From positions 1,550,001-1,614,000 of the forward strand of contig JAPNXP010000008.1 of the NCBI GenBank assembly GCA_028753945.1: a DNA stretch of 64,000 bases, given 5' to 3'. A program made the translations under genes and the position numbers. The notes below the pieces were generated by a model. It saw only the letters and a list, made by a program, of their open reading frames with translations, made no database searches and was not told the DNA's origin. Source of the stretch: Hexactinellida sp. DTS-2022 (taxonomy: Eukaryota > Porifera > Hexactinellida). Of the stretch, positions 45,764-56,738 are shown piece after piece (within the stretch, counting starts at the first letter, position 1; each line of letters starts with the position of its first letter).

Positions 45764-46197
45764 CAAGGTTGCAACCGAATACTGATATATTTGGTTCAAC
45801 CGAATATTATTCGCGAATAGTTGATATTCGGTTGCCAACCTGATATCATTATTCGGTATTCGGTTGCCCGACCGAATATAATTATTCGGTATTCGGTTGC
45901 CCGACAGAATATCATTATTCGGTATTCGGTCTCCCGAGCGAATATGATCAGTATTCATACTAGTTTTTTCATCCGAATATTCTAATTACTTTTATTCTTA
46001 TTTGGTTAGGGCAACCAAAGGTTATCGGTATTCGTATTCGTTCTACCAACCGTATATCATCAGTATTAGTATTTGGTTGACGTAACCAAATATTATCATT
46101 ATTAGTATTCGGTTGAAGCAACCGAATATCAGTATCAGTATTCGGTAGGGCAACTATTCATGAATACTGATTTTCGGTTCGAGCGGTTTCAACCTTG
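45764..46197. mobile_element. hAT MITE, 434 bp, 8-bp TSD
   Basis: CAAGGTTGCAACCG and the inverse of CGGTTTCAACCTTG form the ends; GTAATTTT occurs at 45756-45763 and 46198-46205. The interior is built of ATTCGGTATTCGGTTG words in both orientations. A second, older copy lies at about 50171-50454. Confidence 0.85.
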
Positions 46198-46205
46198 GTA
46201 ATTTT

Positions 46206-47556
46206 CAATATTGTATTATTTAATTAATTAAAGTCCTGTCAATTTAATCACTTGTTTATCATCCCACCTTTCTCAATATTATTCTCCAAATAGCAACTAC
46301 TATACATTTCTCTTCTGTATTAATATCTTGTATTTAACAGTGACAATCTTATGAACACAATGACAGAATGTTATCGACTACAAGATACTCTCTACTTTAA
46401 TCTATTTCATGAAAGTAGATTAATGTAATTTATTGCTAATGTTGATACTAGGCTGATGAAGGATGATGATAATGTCCAAAAGTAAACAACACACGTACAT
46501 ACTACTTTATCATTACGTAATTAGTTCTAACTCTTCCCTGTCAACAATTAGTTCTCTCTTTTCCTAGTTTAATTAGTTTTCTCTAATTCTAGTTCTCTCT
46601 TCTAATTAATATTATACTGTCATATTTTAACGACTTATTTCCTACTAAACACTGTCAAACTTAAATCTAGTTCTCTCTTACTGTTGACTAATGTGTATAT
46701 TGCATGTTTGGAGAAATCAATTGACAATTAATCGCAAACCATCAAAACGTCGATCAATTTAAAATCTTGAGATCAATGAATTGCAAATAAAATTTTATAT
46801 TAATGTAAAAACATTGATGAAGTCGATGAATTATTACACTCTCGTTGTAAATTATATTCTCATATGTTGCTGATTTACGTATAAATATTTTTCAGAAAAA
46901 ATAGGTATGAGATTTATCCTCTAGTTATTTAACAGAGGAGATACGAATATTTGATGAGATATGAAAATCGGCTGAATTAAGAACGTACCAAAATTAGTTG
47001 GAGTAATTGGAAGTTGCTCAATTATTATATGGAAATTAAATTTGGATATCCTAGTTGGAGTTGCTAAAAAAGCAACTTCAATCGATAGTAACAAGAACAT
47101 TTAGTTATTTGTGTATTGATGTATTATTAGGAAAGATTGTATCCTAATAATTTGATTTATTTGTACATTATGTGAAGTATCATTAGCAATTTATTACTAA
47201 TTGATGAATAAGTGTTTAGATAAACTCAATAGAGTGGGAACTAAAAGGAGAAGGCTGAATCGTTGTACTTACCGAAAGTATCTTCAATAATCTTTGATGT
47301 TATCAAATGTATTAGGTGTAGGCTTTAATTAAAATTGTGAAGAGTTCCAAATTGAAAAGATAATAATTTTGATGAATTTACACATGATTAGTTTTAGTAG
47401 CAGCATAACGAAGAATGAGATCCTTATTACTAATCATTTAAATTTGTACTTTCGGTTTATAAACGAGAATAAAATCTAATACAATTACTTAGTCTAAATT
47501 GATAATAAATGCTTATATGTACAGTATGAAAAATGTGCAACTGACTTAATTAATTA
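46206..47556. other. Intron stretch, no gene seen
   Basis: Strongly AT-rich, with TTAGTTCTCTC words around 46520-46680. No coding sequence or element ends were recognised. Confidence 0.3.
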
Positions 47557-47639
47557 TTAAGCTCTTTTACAGACAAGCTGTTCCTCCCCAGATATAGCAA
47601 ATATTGGGCATACTGTCCCATTGACCGTAAAACAAATTT

Positions 47640-47692
47640 TGAGATCTTGTGGACCCCTTACTGACGTCCGTGGACCCCTTACTGACGTCCGT
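47640..47692. repeat. Two copies of GTGGACCCCTTACTGACGTCC
   Basis: A tandem duplicate of about 23 bp followed by a partial third (GTGAACCCCAGGTGG). It lies in a GC-richer patch (47570-47770) that may be a transposon remnant. The two overlapping minus-strand ORFs there are not supported. Confidence 0.5.
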
Positions 47693-47964
47693 GAACCCCA
47701 GGTGGTCCACTGAGCTAAAGGATAAAAACCCCTCGCAGACGAATTGAAGTGTGCTTCTTCTGGTTGCACAGGCCGTACCCAATGTTTGATTTAATATAAT
47801 TTCAATATTCAAATTATATTTCACCTTAATTTAATATAATTTAATTAATGTTTGAATTGTAAAGACTTCAAATAAGAATCGTCTTTAATTAATTAATTAA
47901 AGTAGTCTATGTAATATTCTATAGTAGACTATGAGTAATTACAATATGGAGACTATTGAGTGGA

Positions 47965-48310
47965 ATATACGATTCTAGTTAATAATGCTAAAATGCAAAT
48001 TTGGTCAAAATGTATTTTTTTATTTAAAAATTGAAATTTAAAATGTATCAAGTGAAATATAAACATAGTTAATTAAAAGGAAATAGTATCTCTATAATAA
48101 ATATTTGTTGAGTTATTAACCAAAAACCAAGGTCAAATTTATATTGAGTTTTGCTGACTCATCATGACGATTTTGGTATTATTAAAATGTTATATGAAAT
48201 GTACCAGTTTGTTCTTTCGAATGATATAACTATTTCTTAGACTGGACTTGTACTTTTTGAGTTATGTGCCTGAAATCATGGTTTTTTATTCGCTAATGAG
48301 TTAACACTCG
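47965..48310. repeat. Inverse copy of the 33.9-kb dispersed repeat
   Basis: It matches 33845-34215 on the opposite strand nearly end to end (e.g. TGCTGACTCATCATGACGAT against its inverse). The two copies are 14 kb apart in the same intron. Confidence 0.75.
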
Positions 48311-48880
48311 TCTTTTCACACCCCAAATTTTTTCTTTCAATACCACAGTCTCCATTATTTGTATGTAATGTGTTTCCATTTAGCAATTTCAAATGTGATT
48401 TTGTTGTATACCTTGGATATAAATGGTATTGCTTTGGTTTATTGAAAGATTATTACTTAATGATAACATTGTTATACGATTACATTAATGAATAAAGAAG
48501 ATTGGTTGAATATACACTAAAATATCATTGTTCCGGTTTCTCTCGCTTCTTGTTCTGCCAGATGGTGCAATTGATTTCCTCGTTCTTTGAGGTGTTTCAC
48601 ATAATTGGCTCTACGGGCTGATGAGGTACATTACAATATTCCTCTAATTGTTTTAAGATCGGGTATGAACTTTGTGATCCCGGATTTAAGAATGGCATCG
48701 GTTGCTCTTCTGTGATGTCTATAATGTCCCATTCTTCGGAAAAAAGGAAGCCAAGTCTTCAATTGATCTTATCGCAGCAATTTCAACTCCTACGAGACTG
48801 ACCAAACCGCCACATCTTTGTCACCAGACACAGCATAATCTAATGAGCTATCAACTATTATCTTCAGACAGAACAACACC
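48311..48880. other. Intron stretch with weak coding traces
   Basis: A few segments (e.g. 48655-48700, GMNFV..-like after a shift) may be upstream parts of the integrase relic that follows. Not resolvable by eye. Confidence 0.3.
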
Positions 48881-49300
48881 ACATCCAACGAAAGAGAGCA
48901 GCAGAATCATAACTACTACAGGCTTAGAAGATTGTTAAAAGAAGCAAAATTGTACTATATCTTTAGTAAAGGTTGGTGACAATGTGACTATCCCTATTCC
49001 TTCTGTTGACAGAGGTCGCACAGATTCCCGCAACCTGATAGATATCGTGACAGTGACAATGACATGTACACTATAGCCTTAAAGTCGGGTGTTTTGACCT
49101 CGAAATATTCACGCAATTTGTTTTACGTCTGTGCCACATCCCTCTACACCATGGGTGACCTATCTAATGAAACAGCTGTTTAGCAGGAATCCAACTATGG
49201 AGGACAGGGATTTGTAAGATGCAATTGACTGGTGCAAAGATTTATAAACAAATAGATGTCGATGTTTCAAAGCACGTTACATGTGCAATTCCAGATGTCA
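48881..49300 (+). pseudogene. KRBA2-like integrase C-terminal relic
   Basis: VKVGDNVTIPIPSVDRGRTD (48968-49023), followed by RNLIDIV, is the signature that follows the catalytic core in KRBA2-like integrase-derived proteins. After shifts, GGQGFVRCN (49200-49224) corresponds to the Cys-rich tail of those proteins, with its next Cys turned into a stop. The catalytic core was not found. Dead fragment of a retroelement- or Ginger-type integrase; the superfamily is uncertain. Confidence 0.5.
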
Positions 49301-49787
49301 TTCTAGCCTTTCTTGCTCCAACGAAAACTCATGTTTTGCTTTTGATCAACTTTGAAGATATGACTAGTAATTTGTCCATGAAAGTGATATGTATTTTTCT
49401 GTTTCTAACGATATCAGTTAAATTGTTAATATGTCTAAAGGCCGAGGCTAACTTTCAGTTATTTCGTAGTATGTATAATTTCCAAGAAATTTCAGGCATT
49501 TTGTATAATGCCTGATTTAATCAGTTATTATACATAATACTTTAAAATTTCATGCATTATAGATAATAACTCCTTATACGTTTCAACTGTAGCATATATT
49601 ATATACGTATATGAATCAGGCATAATTTAGCTTCCGCAATTTTGTGCACTAGTTGCGCAGACTATTTCTGTCGAGCACCCAAACAATACAAAAAATCAAA
49701 TGTACCAAGTTTAAGGCCTGCAATGAGCACTCCACCAATTTTTTGGTAAAAATTGGGCACCCCAGGAGAAGGCCTGATATCAATATA
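49301..49787. other. Intron stretch, no gene seen
   Basis: AT-rich, no supported feature. Confidence 0.3.
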
Positions 49788-49955
49788 CAGTCGACTCCGC
49801 TTAATTGGGTCACATCGGGACCAGGTCATTTTGACCCGATTAACCGAAAATATTTTAAGCCAAACTGTAATTCCGTCCCATAATTCCGGTGAAATTTTGA
49901 CCCTATTAAGCGGAGAAACCGATTAACCGGTGTCCCGATTAAGCGGAGTCTACTG
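49788..49955. mobile_element. pogo/Tc1-type MITE, 168 bp, TA target
   Basis: CAGTCGACTCCGCTTAATTG and the inverse of CAATTAAGCGG-like AAGCGGAGTCTACTG form the ends with one or two mismatches, flanked by TA on both sides. Inside are repeated GACCCGATTAACCG words. Confidence 0.8.
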
Positions 49956-50170
49956 TATCTATAAATTATACGAGCCCTTCGGTATCGGTCATTTCGCTGG
50001 AATCTGAATCACTATGCTGTCTCGCTATTTTGCAGTTCTATCTTATCAATTTATATAATTATAAATCAGCATACTTGTATTTCAATTATACCCGTTGGAA
50101 GCTATACCTAGGTTTATTTAGCTTACATAAATTTGTTTACCTATTTTTTGAGAACATTAAATATAATTTA

Positions 50171-50454
50171 AGGTTTAAACCGAATACTGATATATTTGAT
50201 TGAACCGAATATTATTTGCCGATTAGTTGATTTTGGTAGGCAACCTGATATCAGTATTCGGTATTTGGTTGCCAACCTGATATCAGTATTCGGTATTCGG
50301 TTGGCAACCTGATATCACTATTCGGTTTTCGGTCTCCCGACCGAATATTATCAGTATTGATATTCGCTTACTCAACCGAATATCAGTATTTGTATTCGGT
50401 CGGACAACTATTCATGAATACTGATATTCGGTTAGAGTGGTTTCAATCTGATAA
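50171..50454. mobile_element. Older copy of the ATTCGGT hAT MITE
   Basis: From AAGGTTTAAACCGAATACTG to GGTTAGAGTGGTTTCAATCTG it parallels 45764-46197 but is shorter and more diverged. Its flanks (ATATAATT, ATAATATT) are not identical. Confidence 0.65.
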
Positions 50455-51576
50455 TATTTACGTATAGTAGGGATTATAATTGCGTATATCGTGTTCAGCA
50501 TGCATGTTTACCTATTATGATATTTGGAAGCTAGAATATCTCTCAATTATAAGTCCATTTCTACTCCCCTTCACTCAATACAATCAGGAAAAACACACAG
50601 ATCACATTTTTCACTCGAGCCTGCAGCCCTCAATGTATTTAAGTAAATCCCATTTTTCGAAAATTATTTATTTCCCGGAGTATATACTATAAAAAGGATA
50701 TAAGTAAAGTACGCTAGCATATAATTTAAGTCATTAGTTTTTTATTTCCAAACTCCTTCATTTGCTCATGGACAGCGGGCTTTGAACTGCTAATGTATAG
50801 TATGTCATCATATAGGAAATGAAATTTATATTTATGTACTGAGCCAGCTTTGTATATATTTAAAGTTTAACCTTGCAACTTATGTTCATTTTAATTTACC
50901 TAAATTAATCATTAATTATAATTGGGTTCTGTATTATACGATTCCGAACCGAAATATGATCAATATATAGTTTTTTTACCAATTGGCAGTAGTCAAATAT
51001 TGAATTTTAGTCCTGGTAATCATTCATCTACAATTCAAACCCACGATACAACAAGTGAACACAACATAGTATGTGCTCCCGTATATGAATGCAATCCTTG
51101 ATTCTGTTAGCCGCCTAACCGGTTGATCTTTACTAATCTCTCTAGACGGTTACATATTTTATTGACTAGTTAACTGGTCCGTTAAACATTGATGGTGTGA
51201 TTGCGTATTTATTGTATAATTTTTTTTAGATGAGAATGAGAATGATAATTATTTATCATCACTACAAAAGTTAATCAATGTATAAAATGTATCTGCTGAT
51301 GTACTTATGGGATGATAAATTGTAAACCTGAGTTTTTAAATTATAAAATAATTGTTTTATAAGTTGAGTAGCATAATAATAATAAAATAACAGTATTTAG
51401 AATGATTTACACTTGTGTCCCAAAGCGTTTACAGTTCAAAAAGATACAGATAGAATTATAGTACGTAAGTTAACAGTACAAAATATACATTCCAGAAATA
51501 GAAATGTAGTGCATCTAGTTAGCAATCCAAACAATGCATTATATAGATAGTACATCAAGATTAAGAGTAATACATT
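50455..51576. other. Intron stretch, no gene seen
   Basis: AT-rich. TAACCGGTTGATC words near 51115-51180 resemble hAT sub-terminal sequence, without paired ends. Confidence 0.3.
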
Positions 51577-52300
51577 TTAAAAAGATGTGTTTTAACACGC
51601 GTTTTAAATGTTTCTATGGTCTGCGCATTTCTTACGTGGTGAGAAAGTGAATTCTACAAACCCTGAGCAGCATTTGAGAACGTACGATCGTCATACTTCT
51701 TAAACTTAGATCTAGGTTGATATAGTAAATTTGTGTGTGTTGTAGACCTAAGATAATGACTACTTTGATGAAGTGTTATCAGTTTACTTAAGTATGTCGG
51801 ACAACAGCCACAAATGATTATAAATGTGATAAGCAATGCATGTATTTTGTAATCTATTCTAGCTCTGACTGTTAACCAATGTAAATTTTTGAGTATTGGA
51901 GCTATGTGTTCTCGCTTCCTTGCTCCAGAAATTAAACGTCGATTAAACGAGCTTTCTCTCAACAGAAGATTTATCCAGATAATTGTGTAGAGCTCCAATC
52001 CGGTATAAAGCTAGTGATGCCACACTGCATATTCTTCTTATATGAGATTTCAACCGTAGATGTTTATCCGAGATAACACCAATATTTAGAGCTGAGTCTA
52101 CTGGGTGTATGACAGAAGATCCGAACGTAACGAAAGGTAGGATGAAGTATTCGAGATTTGGAAAATATATGATGTTAGTCTTATTCGGATTACAGCTAAG
52201 TTTATTTTCAATAAACCAATTCCTCAGAGTAGACGAACAGGTTTCTAGACGGATTTGGTTTCTTCTGATAGCGATGGTTCCATGGTTTTTCTGAAGGACG
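51577..52300 (-). pseudogene. CR1/L2-like LINE, 3' part of the reverse transcriptase ORF
   Basis: Read on the minus strand: a SSTLRNWFIENKLSCNPNKT segment (about 52240-52185), then FGSSVIHP and a LNIGVISDKHLRLKSHI-type stretch, then, after a shift near 52000, RRLISGARKREHIAPILKNL, HWLTVRARIDYKIH, PTYLSKLI, RSKFKKYDDRTFSNAAQ and TRVKTHLF (51577). This is the standard C-terminal tail after the RT core of CR1/L2-type elements. The upstream part would lie past 52313, where MITEs are inserted. No poly-A or tail repeat was identified. Confidence 0.75.
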
Positions 52301-52312
52301 AGTACACATACT

Positions 52313-53079
52313 CAGGGGTGGCGCCAGCCTTGATGATCTGGGGGCGCCAAGGGGGCTCCTCATTTTTCTATAATTTGTGACATTAGTTAAAATCATCAGA
52401 GCATTAAGCGCTCCTCATTTTTTGGAGCGCGCTCCCGCTCCGCTCTCCTAATTATAAAAAGTAGCGGCGCTCCTGTTTTCGCTCCTCTGAAAAAAGGAAC
52501 GCACTCCCGCTCCCGCTCCTGAAAAATTGGATCGCGTTCACTTTTCGCTCCTTCATTATTATGTACCAAAATGTGTTAAATAAACAAAGATATTTCTCTA
52601 GTTAACTAACTCTGATTTTCGCTTAAAAACTGCGGAAACCTCATGAAACTTATATTATTACACCATCTATGAATATTTACGTACCTAATTATACGTGCCC
52701 TAGTTTATATAATGTAATTATTCGTGTAAGGTAACGATTTAGTAAATTGTAATATTTGAAGCCGCACTCCAGCTTCCGGTCCTCTAATATAAAGGGAGCG
52801 CGCTGCACTTTGGGCTCCTGAAAAATGGAGCGCGCTCCTTTAATGCTCTGAAAATTATGTCAGCGAATACATTGGTAGAGGTTAGTTTATAAGGTTATAT
52901 TTTAAGGTTGTTATGATTGTTCAAACACCCAGGGCCGTGACTTCTTTTAGTCAATTGTTAGCTTCCCTAAAGATATTATAAATCTGTTTGTTATCTTAAT
53001 CAAAATTGATGTTTATGATATTTGATGTCGAATTAATTGAAAGATGGAGCCCCTTGGCGCCCCCCTGGAGCCGCCCCTG
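52313..53079. mobile_element. hAT MITE, 767 bp, 8-bp TSD, hosting another
   Basis: CAGGGGTGGCGCCAGCC and the inverse of GGAGCCGCCCCTG form the ends; CACATACT occurs at 52305-52312 and 53080-53087. It is inserted in the LINE relic. Confidence 0.85.
52397..52850. mobile_element. hAT MITE, 454 bp, nested
   Basis: CAGAGCATTAAGCGCTCC and the inverse of CGCTCCTTTAATGCTCTG, with AAAATCAT / AAAATTAT as TSD (7 of 8). The interior iterates GGAGCGCGCTCCCGCTCC. Confidence 0.8.
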
Positions 53080-53226
53080 CACATACTTTCATTGAGCATA
53101 TGTTTTTCGCGGAACTCTTTAGACTTTATTCCCCTATCAGTTTGTCCATCTCATTCTGCGTGACAAGGATACTATTGACCCCTATTGTGGCGGAGATTGT
53201 TTTTAAGAGAGATACTACTTGCCAAC

Positions 53227-53519
53227 CAGGGGTTTATCTAGGTGCCTGGCCGGCACTTTTAGGTACCGGCTAGGCAACAGTTGTGGTGAAAAAGTGCGTG
53301 AATTGCGATTCAATTAGGTGCCGGGTGTATGGCCAGACTTTCTGGTCCAGAAATGCTTTGATAAACAACTGTTTGTGCACCGTTGCAATTTCCCTCCTTG
53401 AAATAATTCCGCATCATTGAAATATACTGATTAGGTATTATGGCTATTACCTTTAGGGTGCCGGAAAATTTAGACCTCCATAATAAAGTGCCAGCCACGA
53501 AATCCTAGATAAACCCCTG
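53227..53519. mobile_element. hAT MITE, 293 bp, 8-bp TSD
   Basis: CAGGGGTTTATCTAGGTGCC..CCTAGATAAACCCCTG; TTGCCAAC at 53219-53226 and 53520-53527. Same family as 15801-16116. Confidence 0.9.
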
Positions 53520-53527
53520 TTGCCAAC

Positions 53528-54134
53528 TGAACAAAAATATTGTCTATTCAAAAATTGAGCGATAAATATGTTACGTGCTAGACCACTGGAAAGTAATTCA
53601 TTCAAATCTAAAAACACACAAGGAAATGCTGGAAGGGTGCGTGAAATTGGAATTAATTTGGGTGCGCACTGCTCACCCAGAGTATTTATAATCCTAATTT
53701 AGGTCTTTTTTTGGTTAATGTACTATTTTTGGCAAATTTGGGTGTGCGATTGAAAAATCAACTTCACCTAGGGTTCGGATCTCTCAGGCTAGAATCTGCC
53801 GCTAGATGAAGGCCTGCTCTGATAAGCAGGATGCTTCGTAGGAGCTCTACCTACTGTGGACAATTCGTAAATGTTCATCAACCGGAACCACCATAATATG
53901 TATTCACATCTCCATGGGTGTTGTTGGATTTATCAGCATGTTAACTAGATTAACGTCAATGTTACTCAACATACTTTTATTTATTCATTTTATGTTTTAC
54001 TATATGGTTAAGTGTGTTTTTAAAAGTAATCCACGTACAGTTTTTGTTAATTAGCATATATATTTACTTAAGATAACATATAAATCTTTTAAAATGCTAA
54101 TATTTGACTTTTTGGTATTGGATATTCATATTAT
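53528..54134. other. Intron stretch, no gene seen
   Basis: No supported coding sequence. A GC-richer patch at 53780-53860 (AGGCCTGCTCTGATAAGCAGG) was examined for a tRNA and does not fold as one. Confidence 0.3.
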
Positions 54135-54275
54135 TATTATTCGAAAGGCCTCCATATAGGAATAAGTCCGAAAACATGTGAAGTATCAATAAGTTCGAAA
54201 AGCTTCCAAGTTGGAATATGAACTAGACTCCATTAATAAAGCATGAACCCGAAAACCTTTGAATTAGGAATCAGA
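54135..54275. repeat. Minisatellite of AATAAGTTCGAAAAGCTTC type; inverse copy at 56567-56700
   Basis: Units of about 25-30 bp (GGAATAAGTCCGAAAACATG / AATAAGTTCGAAAAGCTTCC) recur inverted at 56567-56700, immediately before the ALT acceptor. The pair may be the ends of a 2.5-kb element. Confidence 0.5.
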
Positions 54276-54639
54276 TTTATAATTTTTAATTTATGTGATA
54301 TTATTTAACCCTAAATACATTATAAACAATTCTTTAAGTTTGTAAAATAATGACATTACCCCAATCTCTAGGAATTTATGTTTATGAAATATCTTTATTT
54401 ACAAACTAAAATATCATTTGTCTAATATATTACGTTGTAACTACTGTTTGTCTAGCAAGTCTATTTTTGAAATATGATAAAAAATTATTTGAAAAGTTTG
54501 TGGAAGAGAATGTTTTGATTTTTCTGCTTGGATAGCTATGTCCTCTGTGAATAAAAATTGTTTCTCTTTCAGAATCAATTTAAAAAAAAACTAGAAATGA
54601 TTTTAAATGTTTACAAACCTAGCAAAGGTGCAAATTTGA

Positions 54640-54800
54640 ACCAAATTTTTCTGACACTATGACAAAGTGGCAAGAAAAAATACTTCCTAAGGGATTGGCT
54701 TAAGTTGAGGTCACGAAAATGGTGATACCCTTCAAAGTTTTCAAGATTTCTTTGTAAAATTTGGAATGGAGATGCGGCATAAGGGTTTCTATCCAAAATA
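54640..54800. repeat. Dispersed repeat, direct copy of 20960-21135
   Basis: Shared blocks GGCTTA.GT.GAGGTCAC and AAATTTGGAATGGAGATGCG with moderate divergence. Confidence 0.6.
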
Positions 54801-54824
54801 GACTAAATAGATTACTGTACCACT

Positions 54825-55016
54825 CAGGGGTTTATCTAGGAGCGCGCCATACGCCTAGAGGCGTATAAATTGGGATATGTTTGCGTTTAGGAGCGCGAAA
54901 ACTGCCGAAATTCCCCATAGATTAATACAAAACTAACCTTTTAGGCGTACAAATTCATACTCTAGTGACCTTAGGACATTTAGAAGTGTTCAATTCTACT
55001 CCTGTATAATACCCTG
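54825..55016. mobile_element. hAT MITE, 192 bp, imperfect 8-bp TSD
   Basis: The left end CAGGGGTTTATCTAGG resembles the 53227 family; the right end is TATAATACCCTG. GTACCACT and GTACGACT flank it (7 of 8). Confidence 0.6.
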
Positions 55017-55024
55017 GTACGACT

Positions 55025-56566
55025 TGCTCAAATAGTAGCTTGGGCATTATTGTTTTAGTCTATTTGGGACCTAATTATATATGAATTTTCGACAATATCG
55101 CACTTTATTCAATTTATTATAATCGGTTGATAATCTTATTGAGATGTATATTAGATAAAGATGTTTACTCCCGGCCGCGGTGACAAATTTTATTTGTTAC
55201 TTTGTGGCGGCGATTATTGGAAGTAGGCAGTTATTCGAGGTCTACTATTCGAGTATATACGGTATTTTGCTGAATTACCCCCATTAACCCAACAATCTTG
55301 CTGCTACAGGTTGGACATTCATGTTTCAACTGGTGTAATTTGTTTGCACATTTTCACAAAATCCTGCATCTGCATAATTTTCATGTAATAATGAAAAATC
55401 TGGTCACTTGATAAATTTTTAATACTGATTTTAACTTCCTTTCATTAATGAAATTGCTTCGATATATTCAAGGGGTGAATATATGTTGTTAAGTTAGGTA
55501 ATCTGTAACCCATCATCTGATATCTTTATTTCTAAATCATAATCAGACAATACTTTATCCGTTAATTTTAATATGTTACGATGGTTTGTTTTTATATAAT
55601 ACTTTAAACTTTAGAGTATTATGATATGATTCTGCACGATTACTATTGTTAGCGTTAGTAACCTCATTTAATTTCAAAACGGACAGCTTTGACTCCCATC
55701 AATCCATGTTTTGACAAAATTGTTTTTGAATTAACTAACCAGTTCCAATTCTAAATCCATTGCTCCCACTAACTCTAGATGCCTTCCTAAGAAAGTTTGA
55801 CGAATTTCTTCAGTTAACAATGGCAACGACATCAATTGATTAACCCGTTTTTGAAGTAAAGCTTTCCAAGAACTAATTTAATTTTTGATAGCCTTGATAT
55901 AATGAAACCAACAACCAACAAAAGTTTTATAAGAATACATTTACAAATTTTTTGTTACTAACATAATCACATAATAGTATATACAGAACATAATGGATAT
56001 AGTGTGATTGGATATATAGTCTGGTCGTTGGTAGGTTGAACCTAGAAAAAATTCATACAAAGCGTTTTTTGATATCTCTAGAAACACAATTTTTCGTAGA
56101 ATAACATATCCAAAATCCGTTATGGGGAAAAAATTTATGCGGGTGGGAGTGGCAGCCTTTTCATAGTAAATCGCCGGCATTCCCGTAACTAACATACTCA
56201 AATCAAATCTAATCAACTTCTAAACACCATATTTGTACTCAGCGTAAAATTTCCAGCAATTTGATATATCAATTTCACATGAACATATTTGGCTGTATTT
56301 TCCTTAGCAACGCTGGAATGCATCAGGAATTTGCCAACATTCCATTCTCAAATTGTGTGCCTATCCAATCGAGTGACCCCTCGTTCAACTCCACTTGCAT
56401 TACTATACACATACCGACCATCTTAAACTTGATTTGACTAAATTATTCGATATATACCTTAAAATTGAAGATTTTCAGATAAATCTCTTCAAAAAAGTGT
56501 TCAATAACAATCGCTGACATATTATTTAATGTAAATTGCAAGTGTTATGGTAAGACACCCAGGATA
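55025..56566. other. Intron stretch, no gene seen
   Basis: Mostly AT-rich. At 55230-55265 GAGGTCTACTATTCGAGTAT followed by ATACGG looks like the right end of a MITE whose left end is missing. The 91-codon minus ORF at 55941-56216 has no recognisable content. Confidence 0.3.
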
Positions 56567-56700
56567 GGACTTCAGAATTCAACTTGAAGCTTATCGAACT
56601 TATTCTTACTTCATAGGTTTCTGACTTATTCCTAATTGAAAGCCTTTCTAACTTAGTCCTACTTCATAAATATTTTCGAACTATGAGTACTTTGTATATT
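56567..56700. repeat. Inverse copy of the 54.1-kb minisatellite, next to the ALT acceptor
   Basis: Diverged units of TTCATAGGTTTCTGACTTATTCC type; ends about 40 bp before the splice acceptor. Confidence 0.5.
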
Positions 56701-56738
56701 GTAAACAAATATTGAAATTTCTTTCCAATCTACTCTAG

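Larger units (their letters stand above)
26812..56738 (+). other. ALT intron, 29,927 bp
   Basis: The donor is GTAAGG at 26812 and the acceptor is CTTTCCAATCTACTCTAG ending at 56738. Both are phase 0, and the joined protein aligns with ALT across the junction (..RRVYFTIK then DQILGQQLISFHSISKGF..). The intron holds at least two dozen recognisable element insertions or relics, several nested. No ALT-like coding sequence occurs within it. Confidence 0.85.

Noticed and set aside
53780..53860. Possible tRNA
   Set aside because: Local stem AGGCCTGCT..AGCAGG exists but no cloverleaf, no TTC loop and no acceptor stem.
55941..56216. 91-codon minus ORF inside the ALT intron
   Set aside because: No recognisable motif and no supporting signals; length within chance for this composition.
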